7,003 bases of DNA from REEB506 sp040381035 (GCA_040381035.1 JBEIHY010000136.1:1-7003), one strand, 5' to 3'; shown: positions 1 to 6,094, counted from the stretch's first letter. Numbers and translations are program-made. Notes: a model not told the origin generated them from the sequence alone.

Positions 1-41
1 CGCTTGCCACAGACGCCGAGCAAATGTCAGAACCATAAGGA

Positions 42-68
42 ACACTAGAAAAATCCAAGCTCTAGTGT
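42..68. repeat. Small inverted pair ACACTAG/CTAGTGT (left copy)
   Basis: ACACTAG at 42-48 is the reverse complement of CTAGTGT at 62-68, separated by 13 nt (49-61). The similarity extends outward imperfectly on both sides over about 45 bp, making 2-48 a diverged inverted copy of the sequence starting at 62. The same arrangement recurs at 6937-6963 in the right repeat. Confidence 0.75.
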
Positions 69-140
69 AGCTGATGCATCTAACGTTTGGTCGCGCGCTT
101 TGGCTCAAACGGGTACCAAACGTTAGATGCGCTACACTAG
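62..140. repeat. 79-bp near-palindrome within the left repeat
   Basis: Arm 62-71 pairs perfectly with 131-140 (10 bp) and arm 76-91 pairs perfectly with 115-130 (16 bp). A 4-nt bulge, TGAT at 72-75, interrupts only the left arm, and the loop is the 23 nt at 92-114, inside which TTTG (99-102) can pair with CAAA (106-109). As RNA or single-stranded DNA this would fold into a strong hairpin. It lies 35 bp beyond the stop codon of the minus-strand gene at 176-1243, so it could act as its transcription terminator or mRNA 3'-end stabiliser. There is no obvious T-tract right after the stem, so a terminator role is inference. Confidence 0.9.
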
Positions 141-175
141 CAAGCGCAGGGGGCTTGGGTGATAGATCGAGCCGA

Positions 176-1243
176 TCAGTTCGGCTTGGCGGGCGCAGGC
201 GCGACCGGGGCCACGGCTGGCGGGGCCAGATCGGTTGCAGCCGGGGCGAGTGCTGGCGGCATCACCACCGGCGGCGGCGTGGCCGCGCCCGGCGATTGCA
301 ACGCCCGCAGCAGCGTCAGATCGCCTTTGACCATATGGAAAATCTGACGCTCCACCGAGCCTTGCGGGGCGGCCGGATCGTCGAGATAGGCCTCAAAGGT
401 GAAACCGGCCTTCTCCAGACGCGCGGCGGCTATCAGCGCCTCGACCTGGTCATAAACCGGGATAACGCTCTCTTCCGGCCCCTTATACAGCACCTTTACC
501 GCCGTGCCCGCCGGCGTCGTGCCCTGCTTGACGCCGACCAGGAAAGACGGCCGCGGGCCGGTAAAGGGCTGGCCAGCCTGGAAACCGTAGGTCTTCGACT
601 TTTCGTCCCACAGAGTTTCGATCGCGATCGGCTTGCCTTCTTCCTTCAGACCATTGGCGGTCAAGGCGGCGCGGACGATCGTCATCGCTTGCATCAGACC
701 GTTCTTGATCGAAGTCGGGTCGCTCGGTGTGGTGGCGTCGACATAGAGATAGGGCCGCGCCGAAAGGTCAACGACTTCAAACTTCAGCGTGCTAAAATCG
801 GCTGCCGGCAACGCATTGGCGCCGTCCACGACGCTCTTCAGGCCCGCTTCCAATTGGGCCCCGGCGGCGCCGCCGCCCATCAGACCTTGCAGGCGCGCAA
901 TCGGATTGGCCCCGAGCGGGCGCTTGCTGACCAATGTCAGCTTGGCGCCGTCTGCAGTGGGCGCGATTTCGAACGTAGCCTTCAGCGGCGCCGAGCCGTC
1001 CGCTTGGGCGAGAGACAAGCCAACCATTTTGGGCGGCTGGGTTTCCGTCACCGTCGCCTTGGCTTCGCCAAAGGCGGTGTCCTTGGGCATCGAGGCCAGA
1101 TAGGTATAGATCGATGCCGCCGGACGCTTCAGGTCCGCGGACTTTGTGATCGTGGCTTCCTTGGGCAGCAGGAAATAACCGGCGCCGAACGCCACGGCGA
1201 CTAGAATAACCAAAAGCAGCAAAATCTGGCCGAGCGCCTTCAT
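176..1243 (-). CDS. Membrane-anchored SRPBCC + GyrI-like domain protein
   Basis: The predicted protein has 355 aa. Residues 1-4 are followed by a hydrophobic segment (about 5-26) that would anchor it in the inner membrane with the rest in the periplasm. Residues about 30-155 resemble an SRPBCC/polyketide-cyclase-type ligand-binding domain: sequence after the anchor (KSADLKRPAASIYTYL) matches the usual first strand and helix of these folds. Residues about 156-312 resemble a GyrI-like/AraC effector-binding domain, with a KGPEESVIPVYDQVEAL stretch and an EAYLDDP segment near the end, typical of that fold. Residues 317-355 are a low-complexity Pro/Ala/Val tail. The start is supported by AGGGGA (1249-1254 on the minus strand), 5 nt before ATG. 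It is divergent from the YkgJ-family gene at 1378. The ligand is unknown. The fold assignment is from sequence pattern; function is not inferred beyond small-molecule binding. Confidence 0.82.
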   Translation of the reverse strand: MKALGQILLLLVILVAVAFGAGYFLLPKEATITKSADLKRPAASIYTYLASMPKDTAFGEAKATVTETQPPKMVGLSLAQADGSAPLKATFEIAPTADGAKLTLVSKRPLGANPIARLQGLMGGGAAGAQLEAGLKSVVDGANALPAADFSTLKFEVVDLSARPYLYVDATTPSDPTSIKNGLMQAMTIVRAALTANGLKEEGKPIAIETLWDEKSKTYGFQAGQPFTGPRPSFLVGVKQGTTPAGTAVKVLYKGPEESVIPVYDQVEALIAAARLEKAGFTFEAYLDDPAAPQGSVERQIFHMVKGDLTLLRALQSPGAATPPPVVMPPALAPAATDLAPPAVAPVAPAPAKPN

Positions 1244-1316
1244 GGCTCTCCCCTTTTGAAATGACCCCGATATGGAAAGGATTGGTAGCCTTCATATTGC
1301 CGCAAGGCAACCTTTG

Positions 1317-1336
1317 GCGTGCGTGCGCGTGCGCGC
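1317..1336. other. 20-nt alternating purine-pyrimidine tract (possible Z-DNA)
   Basis: Twenty consecutive bases alternate strictly between G and C/T (GC and GT dinucleotides only). Such GC/GT tracts are the classic sequence type able to adopt Z-DNA under negative supercoiling. It lies between two divergent genes (start codons at 1243 on minus and 1378 on plus) where divergent transcription would raise negative supercoiling. Formation of Z-DNA is inference. Confidence 0.5.
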
Positions 1337-1340
1337 CAGC

Positions 1341-1369
1341 TTGCAAGGGCAGCGGCGGCGCATGATAAA
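1341..1369 (+). promoter_or_regulatory. Candidate promoter for the YkgJ-family gene
   Basis: TTGCAA at 1341-1346 (four of six consensus positions) and GATAAA at 1364-1369 (four of six) are separated by 17 bp. The -10 box ends 8 bp before the ATG at 1378, so transcription would start at or within a couple of bases of the start codon. This would fit a leaderless mRNA and would explain why no Shine-Dalgarno sequence precedes the ATG. It is a pattern match only. Confidence 0.35.
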
Positions 1370-1377
1370 ATCAAGTC

Positions 1378-2190
1378 ATGACAGACGCTTCCGCCAGCCC
1401 CCAACCCGGGGCCTTGCACACCGCCGAAACGCCTTGGTCCTATATGTGCGGGCGCTGCGGCGGCTGTTGCCGCTCGCGTGAGGTGTTAGTGAACCCGTTC
1501 GACATCGCCCGCCTGGCGCAGGGCCAAGGAGTTTCGGCGGCGCGGCTGCTGGCGCGCCATGTCGATCCTTCGCGGCCGGTTCTGCGCGCTGACGCCGACG
1601 GCTGGTGCACCTTTTACACCCCCGCCATTGGCTGCACCGTCCATGCCCATCGCCCGGCGGTGTGCCGCTATGTCCCCATCGGGCGCCATGTCACGACCGA
1701 GCGTGAGGTCCGTTATGCCGAGGCCGAGCCGGTGGACGGCTATCTCGGCCACTATGGCCGCGATGGGACTGTGAAAGATTATCTGCGCAGCCAAGGCGCG
1801 CTGCAGGACGAACAGGCGCTGGAGCGGCTCAACCGCTTCATCGACGACGCTTTGCAAACCGCCTACCGCGCCGGCGGGCTTGAGCAACTTGATGCGATGG
1901 TCAGCGCTATCTGGCAGGGCGAAGCCGGCTTGGCGCCCGCGCAATCCTTTGACACCTTCGCTTTGGCGGACGCCGTGCTGCTCGGCGACGGGCTGGATCA
2001 GCTTGACGCCCATCTTGACCAAGTGCGCGCCCTGACCGGGATCACCCGCAGCCCGCAAGACCAGACGCAAATGGCCAACCATGAGGAAGGTCGCGCTGAA
2101 CTGTTCCGCTTGATCCAAGTCGCGGCGTGGATCGCAACAACGCTTGGCGTGCAGCCGGGGTTCAGCGAATTTCTGCGCGCGCCAGCATAG
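1378..2190 (+). CDS. YkgJ-family cysteine cluster protein (putative metal-binding)
   Basis: The 270-aa product carries the signature of YkgJ-family (UPF0153-like) zinc/iron-chelating proteins: CGRCGGCC with Cys24, Cys27, Cys30 and Cys31, then GWCTFY with Cys77, Cys86, and the HRPAVCR motif with Cys96. These seven cysteines are thought to bind a metal ion or Fe-S cluster; the biochemical role of the family is not established. No signal peptide is present, so it is likely cytoplasmic. The C-terminal half (about 125-270) is helical-looking and lacks recognisable motifs. No clear ribosome binding site precedes ATG 1378; the sequence upstream looks like a -10 element, so a leaderless transcript is possible. 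The next in-frame Met (residue 23) directly precedes the first cysteine. The stop is 4 bp from the stop codon of the convergent gene at 2195. Confidence 0.9.
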   Translation: MTDASASPQPGALHTAETPWSYMCGRCGGCCRSREVLVNPFDIARLAQGQGVSAARLLARHVDPSRPVLRADADGWCTFYTPAIGCTVHAHRPAVCRYVPIGRHVTTEREVRYAEAEPVDGYLGHYGRDGTVKDYLRSQGALQDEQALERLNRFIDDALQTAYRAGGLEQLDAMVSAIWQGEAGLAPAQSFDTFALADAVLLGDGLDQLDAHLDQVRALTGITRSPQDQTQMANHEEGRAELFRLIQVAAWIATTLGVQPGFSEFLRAPA

Positions 2191-2194
2191 CGCC

Positions 2195-2875
2195 TTAGCG
2201 CATATACAGGATGCCTGTGACGCCGTAGCGCGAGACGAGATCGAAATACGAGTGCGACCAGAACTGGTCCGGCGCCGGGCGGTCGATTTCGTAACCTTCA
2301 GACGTCTCGCGCGCAACGCGATCAGCAACCCCGATGCGGCGGAAAAAATCAGCCGAGCGAATGATCGTGTCGCCCATGAATTGCGCCGCCGTCGACGTCA
2401 TACCGACCGGGGCGATCCAGCCTTCCGGGCGCGGCGGCGCGCCGTGCCAACCAAGCATCGCGCCATCGGGAACGATCTTGTAGCGGGCCGCCAGAAACAG
2501 ATAATTGGCGCACGAACTGGCGCACAGGCCGTCGACCACCAAGGTCTTTTGAAACAGGCCCATATGCTCGGCCATATCAAGCGCACTGGCGACCGAGCCG
2601 CCGGGCGATTGCACCACAACGGTTTCGATCGCGCCCATGTCGACGCCCTTGAAGCTCGCCGCCATGTCGCGGTTGATTTCGCCATAAACGCACGCCACAT
2701 CGCCGACCGCAAAGACAGACGCGCGAATGCCGAAATTGGTGTAGCCCTCCGCGCAGGCATTGATCGCGCGATCAGCCGCGCTCAAGGAGTCGCGCGGCAT
2801 GTCCGCAGCCTGCGCAGTCAGCGCGCCAAATGCGACAGCAAGACCAGCGATTGCGGACGCGAGCATGTTACGCAT
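2195..2875 (-). CDS. Exported ClpP/crotonase-fold protein (COG3904-like)
   Basis: The 226-aa product begins with a Sec signal peptide ending AQA at residues 21-23, so the mature protein is periplasmic. Residues about 83-145 show the ClpP-like pattern: a strand followed by QSPGGSVASALDMAE (89-103), a turn with CASSC (118-122) followed by a hydrophobic helix, and GWHG (142-145). By analogy with ClpP, Ser120 would be the nucleophile and His144 the base, 24 residues apart against 25 in E. coli ClpP. Cys41, Cys62, Cys118 and Cys122 could form disulfides. This fits predicted periplasmic ClpP-like proteins of the COG3904 type; protease activity is not demonstrated for the group as far as I know. The start is firm: GGAGGT (2881-2886, minus strand) sits 5 nt before ATG. 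It is convergent with the YkgJ-family gene, with a 4-bp gap and no room for a separate terminator. Confidence 0.83.
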   Translation of the reverse strand: MRNMLASAIAGLAVAFGALTAQAADMPRDSLSAADRAINACAEGYTNFGIRASVFAVGDVACVYGEINRDMAASFKGVDMGAIETVVVQSPGGSVASALDMAEHMGLFQKTLVVDGLCASSCANYLFLAARYKIVPDGAMLGWHGAPPRPEGWIAPVGMTSTAAQFMGDTIIRSADFFRRIGVADRVARETSEGYEIDRPAPDQFWSHSYFDLVSRYGVTGILYMR

Positions 2876-2920
2876 TGGCGACCTCCAGGGCGGGCCGTCG
2901 ATGCAATCGGATGTCGATTG

Positions 2921-2949
2921 ATTGAACCCGTATGACTAGGCTGTGTCAG
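2921..2949 (-). promoter_or_regulatory. Candidate sigma70-type promoter for the ClpP-like gene
   Basis: On the minus strand CTGACA (2949-2944, five of six consensus positions) is followed after 17 bp by TTCAAT (2926-2921, four of six). Transcription would start near 2914, giving a leader of about 40 nt before the strong ribosome binding site at 2886-2881. This would make the gene independently expressed rather than dependent on read-through from the transpeptidase gene upstream. It is a pattern match only. Confidence 0.35.
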
Positions 2950-3025
2950 GGGTCTTTCTGGCGGATTAACGGCTGCGCCAAGGCAAAGCTGCAACGGCTT
3001 AATTTTGCGCAATGCCGCGGCGTTT

Positions 3026-3802
3026 TCAGCGCACGATCTCGGCTTGATAGCGCGCCCCGACGACGCGGATGCGCGGCGGTTTCTTGCTCGCTTCAAACGC
3101 CGCCCAACCGGCGCCGAGTTGACCCGCCCAGCCGCCGCGATTGCCGATCGCCACGGCCTGCTCCGGCGTCAGATCGCCACGCCAGCCGGGCGGCGGATCG
3201 CCAGCTTTCATCAGCACCTCGGGCGGCGCCATGCGATAGGGAAAGGCATGAACGGAAATGGCTTTCTGACCATCGCGCAGGGCCTGCGCCATAAGCGTCC
3301 AGATCTCTTCGATCAGCGGATCGGTGATCGCATAACAGCCGATCGACACGCACGCCCCATGCACCATCAAAGCCGACCCGGTGCGGCCATGGGCGCGGTC
3401 ATAGGCATTGGGAAAGCCCAGATTGAAGGACAAATGAAACTGCGAGGCAGGGTTCATCTGCGCCGGCGCCACGGCGTAGAATCCCTCCGGCGCCTGCATG
3501 TCGCCTTCGTTCAATTTTGGCCCGGCCGCGCCCGAAAACGCACAGATCGGATAGGTGCGGAATCTCCCAAACGCCGCGCCTGGCGCAGATTCGACCCACA
3601 CCTCCAACTCAGCCGGCGCCTTGGTGATGCGCAGAAACACCGGCGCGCCGAGCCTCAGCGCCGCGGCCGCAAGCTCTGCACGCAAACGAGGGGCCACGCG
3701 CGCTTCGGCTGCGCGCGACCGTCGCGAACTGGGCACGGTTTGCGCGGCGGCGGGATCGGCCAAGACAGCCGCAGCTGCGGCGATCAAGAATCGACGGTTC
3801 AT
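3026..3802 (-). CDS. YafK-type L,D-transpeptidase (YkuD domain)
   Basis: The 258-aa product has an N-terminal signal peptide (MNRRFLI then an Ala-rich core; likely cleavage after Ala20), so it acts in the periplasm. The YkuD catalytic domain spans about 55-200: GPKLNEGDMQAPEGFY (94-109), the FHLSFNLGFPNAYDRAHGR block (122-140) and the active-site motif HGACVSIGC with His148 and catalytic Cys156. This block order is diagnostic of the YafK subfamily, whose E. coli member acts on the meso-DAP linkage between Braun lipoprotein and peptidoglycan; whether this one forms or cleaves cross-links cannot be told here. All catalytic residues are intact. The twin Arg followed by Phe-Leu is only weakly Tat-like. 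Ribosome binding site is weak. It lies 85 bp downstream of the regulator gene in the same direction. Confidence 0.93.
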   Translation of the reverse strand: MNRRFLIAAAAAVLADPAAAQTVPSSRRSRAAEARVAPRLRAELAAAALRLGAPVFLRITKAPAELEVWVESAPGAAFGRFRTYPICAFSGAAGPKLNEGDMQAPEGFYAVAPAQMNPASQFHLSFNLGFPNAYDRAHGRTGSALMVHGACVSIGCYAITDPLIEEIWTLMAQALRDGQKAISVHAFPYRMAPPEVLMKAGDPPPGWRGDLTPEQAVAIGNRGGWAGQLGAGWAAFEASKKPPRIRVVGARYQAEIVR

Positions 3803-3834
3803 GGCGCCATCTTTGACGCCGATCAGGGCAGCTT

Positions 3835-3850
3835 CGCGGCCAAGGCCGCG
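3835..3850. repeat. GC-rich hairpin between regA and the transpeptidase gene
   Basis: CGCGGC (3835-3840) and GCCGCG (3845-3850) form a perfect 6-bp GC stem with a CAAG loop. It lies in the 85-bp gap downstream of the regulator's stop and upstream of the transpeptidase start. With no T-tract after it, it is a poor intrinsic terminator but might attenuate or stabilise a shared transcript. Confidence 0.4.
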
Positions 3851-3887
3851 CCATCGACCGCTTGGCTCGCCAGGAATAGAAGCGGCG

Positions 3888-4475
3888 TTACTTCGGCGCG
3901 CGCTTGGCCAGGATGCGCTGCAGCGTGCGGCGGTGCATGTTCAGGCGACGCGCGGTTTCGGAAACATTGTGGCCACACAGCTCATAGACGCGCTGGATAT
4001 GCTCCCAGCGCACACGGTCCGCGCTCATCGGGTTTTCCGGCGGCGTCGGCTTCTGGTCCGGCAAGGCGAGCAGCGCTTTGACCACATCGTCAGCGTCGGC
4101 GGGCTTCGACAAATAATCAATCGCGCCAGCCTTCACGGCCGCAACCGCCGTGGCGATATTGCCATAGCCGGTCAGCACGACGACCTTGCAGTCGGGCCGC
4201 ACGCGATGCAGTTCCTCAACGACCGACAGGCCGGAGCCGTCATCCAGCCGTAGATCAAGCACGGCAAAAGCCGGCGGTTTGGCGCGGGCGGCGTCGATCG
4301 CCTCCACAACCCCGGCGGTGGACGCCACATCAAAGCCGCGCGCCGCCAGCGCGCGGCCGAGCCGGGTGCGAAAAGCGACATCATCATCGAGCAGCAAAAG
4401 CGTCTTGTCCGCCAAACCGTCGGTAAATGCGGTTTCCGACATCTCGCGCGACCCTTGATGTGCTTGATTCAACAT
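3888..4475 (-). CDS. regA: ActR/RegA/PrrA-family response regulator
   Basis: Using the start at 4475 the product has 195 aa, close to the usual size for this family. The receiver domain (about 25-130) has the acidic triad start at Asp30-Asp32, phospho-acceptor Asp74 in VLDLRLDDGSGL, Thr102 and Lys124. A Pro-rich linker (about 139-149) leads to a Fis-type helix-turn-helix at 150-195 ending NVSETARRLNMHRRTLQRIL, the hallmark of ActR/RegA/PrrA. These proteins control redox-responsive genes together with a membrane sensor kinase (ActS/RegB/PrrB); no such kinase is in the window. The start at 4475 is chosen because GGAGG (4482-4486) lies 6 nt upstream; an in-frame ATG at 4511 lacks such a site and one at 4442 has only a weak, distant one. 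A good promoter lies upstream. Confidence 0.93.
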   Translation of the reverse strand: MLNQAHQGSREMSETAFTDGLADKTLLLLDDDVAFRTRLGRALAARGFDVASTAGVVEAIDAARAKPPAFAVLDLRLDDGSGLSVVEELHRVRPDCKVVVLTGYGNIATAVAAVKAGAIDYLSKPADADDVVKALLALPDQKPTPPENPMSADRVRWEHIQRVYELCGHNVSETARRLNMHRRTLQRILAKRAPK

Positions 4476-4481
4476 TTGGCG

Positions 4482-4486
4482 CCTCC
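4482..4486 (-). promoter_or_regulatory. Ribosome binding site that decides the regA start
   Basis: GGAGG on the minus strand, 6 nt before the ATG whose first base is 4475. The two other in-frame ATG codons, at 4511 and 4442, lack a comparable site, so this sets the N-terminus 12 residues after the longest possible start. Confidence 0.7.
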
Positions 4487-4545
4487 GGGCGTCAACTTTC
4501 CCTGACACCACTATGCGGTTTAATCAGCGATTGATCACCTATGAA

Positions 4546-4574
4546 ATTATACATGAGATCGTAAAAGTCAGCAA
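4546..4574 (-). promoter_or_regulatory. Candidate sigma70-type promoter for regA
   Basis: On the minus strand TTGCTG (4574-4569) is followed by a 17-bp spacer and a perfect TATAAT (4551-4546). Transcription would begin near 4539, giving a 5' leader of about 64 nt before the ATG at 4475. It sits in the one AT-rich patch of an otherwise GC-rich intergenic region (4476-4724) between the divergent regA and dehydrogenase genes. I looked for a comparable plus-strand promoter for the dehydrogenase and saw none convincing. Confidence 0.55.
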
Positions 4575-4724
4575 ACGCATACAACTACAGGCCGAGCTGC
4601 AGCCCAGCGAAGCGCCAATCGGCGTTGCGGCGCCCCTGCGCCCGCCGGCCCATTTGCGTTACGTCATGGCTGGGCAAGGCCCGCTTGGGCCGCTATCTGC
4701 CGCTCAAGACCCAGGAGGAAGCCC

Positions 4725-5507
4725 ATGATCCTTGATTCATCCGTCAGCGCTGTCGTTACCGGCGGCGCGTCCGGCCTTGGCCTTGCCACCGTCAAGGCGC
4801 TGCGCGCCCAAGGCGTGAAGGTCGCCATCTTCGACTTCAACGAGGACAAAGGCAACGCCGCCGCCGCAGAGACCGGCGCCGTGTTTTGCAATGTGAACGT
4901 TACTGACGACGCCAGCGTCGAGGCCGGCTTTGCCAAAGCCCGCACCGCCAATGGCCAGGAGCGCATTCTGGTGAACTGTGCCGGCACCGGCAATGCGGTG
5001 AAGACCGCCAGCCGCTCGCGCGATACGGGCGAGATCAAACACTTCCCGATGAACCAATTTGAGCTGGTGGTTCAGATCAATCTGATCGGCACCTTCCGCT
5101 GCATCGCCAAGTCCGCCGCTGGCATGTTAACCCTGCCGCCGGGCCCAGACGGCGACCGCGGCGCCATTGTTAACACCGCCTCAGTCGCGGCCGAGGATGG
5201 CCAGATGGGCCAGGCCGCCTATTCCGCTTCCAAAGGCGGCGTTGTCGGCATGACGCTGCCGATCGCGCGCGACCTGTCCGGTGAAGCGATCCGCATCAAC
5301 ACCATCCTGCCCGGCATCTTCAACACGCCGCTGATGAATGCCGCGCCCCAGAACGTCAAAGACGCCCTCGGCGCCTCCGTGCCCTTCCCCAAGCGCCTCG
5401 GCAATCCGGAAGAATACGCCTCCCTCGCGCTGGAAATGATCCGCAACACCTATTTCAACGGCGAGGATGTGCGACTCGACGGCGCCATCCGGATGGGCTT
5501 GAAGTAG
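4725..5507 (+). CDS. SDR-family type-2 3-hydroxyacyl-CoA dehydrogenase
   Basis: The 260-aa product is a classical short-chain dehydrogenase. It shows the dinucleotide-binding TGGASGLG (12-19), Asp37 at the end of the second strand (indicating NAD rather than NADP), the NCAG motif (84-87), Asn119, Ser153, and the catalytic Tyr166-x3-Lys170 (YSASK). The order and spacing, and stretches such as TGEIKHF, QINLIGTF and LPGIFNTPLM, resemble the type-2 3-hydroxyacyl-CoA dehydrogenases (HSD17B10 kind), which oxidise 3-hydroxyacyl-CoA or 2-methyl-3-hydroxybutyryl-CoA in fatty-acid or isoleucine breakdown. It is expected to be cytoplasmic and tetrameric. The exact substrate is inferred; no acyl-CoA dehydrogenase, thiolase or other beta-oxidation gene is adjacent. 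AGGAGG (4713-4718) lies 6 nt before the ATG. It is divergent from regA and is followed at once by a stem-loop. Confidence 0.9.
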   Translation: MILDSSVSAVVTGGASGLGLATVKALRAQGVKVAIFDFNEDKGNAAAAETGAVFCNVNVTDDASVEAGFAKARTANGQERILVNCAGTGNAVKTASRSRDTGEIKHFPMNQFELVVQINLIGTFRCIAKSAAGMLTLPPGPDGDRGAIVNTASVAAEDGQMGQAAYSASKGGVVGMTLPIARDLSGEAIRINTILPGIFNTPLMNAAPQNVKDALGASVPFPKRLGNPEEYASLALEMIRNTYFNGEDVRLDGAIRMGLK

Positions 5508-5537
5508 GGCGCATCAGGGCAAAGCCCGTCATGCGCC
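5508..5537. terminator. Stem-loop between convergent genes (likely bidirectional terminator)
   Basis: GGCGCAT (5508-5514) pairs with ATGCGCC (5531-5537), and inside it GGGC (5517-5520) pairs with GCCC (5524-5527) around an AAA loop; a small internal mismatch separates the two stems. It begins directly after the stop codon of the dehydrogenase gene and lies downstream of the convergent lipoprotein gene. No T-tract follows on either strand. A second, smaller hairpin, CGGCC (5569-5573) with GGCCG (5577-5581), is nearer the lipoprotein stop. Confidence 0.55.
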
Positions 5538-5598
5538 AGGAAACGGAACGCCGAAGCAAGGTGCAAGACGGCCGTTGGCCGCATACACCTCACGGCCC

Positions 5599-5940
5599 TC
5601 ACCGCCGCCAATGGCCCGGCACGAATTGCCAGCGCAGCGACGGCCGCTCGACCCAATGGGCCGGCGCCCACACATGCGCCGCGCTCGGCCGTTCAATCCA
5701 GCGCCCCGCGACCCAATCATAGACGCGCCCATCCCAGCGCCAATGGCCGGGTTGCCAGACAAACCGCTCGACCGGCCCCGGCGCGGCGACGATGATCTTT
5801 CCGCGCAGCGGCGGCGGCGCGCGATTGACGATGATCTGTTCTTCACCGACGACGCGCTCGTGCGGGGCGGCCTGTGCGCAGCCGGCGACGCCCGACAGCG
5901 CCAGAAGCAGCACCAATGCGGTGGAACGGTGCGGTGACAT
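5599..5940 (-). CDS. YXWGXW-repeat lipoprotein
   Basis: With the start at 5940 the product has 113 aa. Residues 1-20 form a lipoprotein signal peptide with lipobox VAGC, making Cys21 the lipidated N-terminus. The mature C-terminal half is rich in Trp and carries four degenerate repeats of the pattern aromatic-x-W-x-x-G-x-W: FVWQPGHW, YDWVAGRW, HVWAPAHW and WQFVPGHW. This is the YXWGXW (BcpO-related) repeat family, whose function is unknown. A start 12 bp upstream (5952) is possible; I prefer 5940 because GGAG (5947-5950) is 6 nt before it and the signal peptide is of standard length. It is divergent from the outer-membrane protein gene and convergent with the dehydrogenase gene. Confidence 0.85.
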   Translation of the reverse strand: MSPHRSTALVLLLALSGVAGCAQAAPHERVVGEEQIIVNRAPPPLRGKIIVAAPGPVERFVWQPGHWRWDGRVYDWVAGRWIERPSAAHVWAPAHWVERPSLRWQFVPGHWRR

Positions 5941-6094
5941 GAAAGGCTCCATTTCTCACCCAACCTGCCCATACAACGGGCGCCACAGCGTGAACCGGCT
6001 CACAACGGCGTTGCACTTTTGTGAGGCGCAGACTTTCGCCGCAGAGGGTTTGCAGATTGACGCTGTGATGTTCGCACTGGAGCATGTTGCCGCT

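Larger units (their letters stand above)
2..140 (+). repeat. 139-bp terminal inverted repeat, left copy
   Basis: Positions 2-140 are, base for base, the reverse complement of 6865-7003. I compared all 139 bases by eye and found no mismatch. Identity stops abruptly after the CTAG at 137-140: the next inward bases differ between the copies, so this CTAG is the inner edge of the repeat. The outer edge is not visible because the window ends there. The copy holds a 79-bp near-palindrome (62-140) and a 7-bp inverted pair (42-48 with 62-68). No transposase is visible, but the repeat may continue beyond the window and could be the end of an insertion sequence or another dispersed element. Confidence 0.95.

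Noticed and set aside
74..1204. 376-codon open frame on the plus strand starting at the ATG inside the left repeat
   Set aside because: It runs antisense to the well-supported SRPBCC/GyrI-like gene, is extremely Arg-rich and has no ribosome binding site. Long antisense frames are expected opposite GC-rich genes. Only its first codons, inside the repeat, are of interest.
1486..2328. 280-codon minus-strand frame opposite the YkgJ-family gene
   Set aside because: The sense strand encodes the full cysteine-cluster motif set. The antisense frame has no recognisable domain and overlaps the end of the ClpP-like gene in another frame.
3005..4081. 358-codon open frame on the plus strand
   Set aside because: It overlaps, antisense, the whole L,D-transpeptidase gene and part of regA, both with intact family motifs. 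Its composition (Arg/Ala-rich) is that of a shadow frame.
4678..4691. GGCCC/GGGCC hairpin in the leader of the dehydrogenase gene, considered as a riboswitch or attenuator
   Set aside because: It is only a 5-bp stem with a 4-nt loop in GC-rich DNA, with no conserved riboswitch elements and no alternative terminator stem.
5792..6094. N-terminal extension of the outer-membrane protein frame back to 5792
   Set aside because: The extension covers the opposite-strand lipoprotein gene and would bury the signal peptide at residue 102, so it cannot be the true start.
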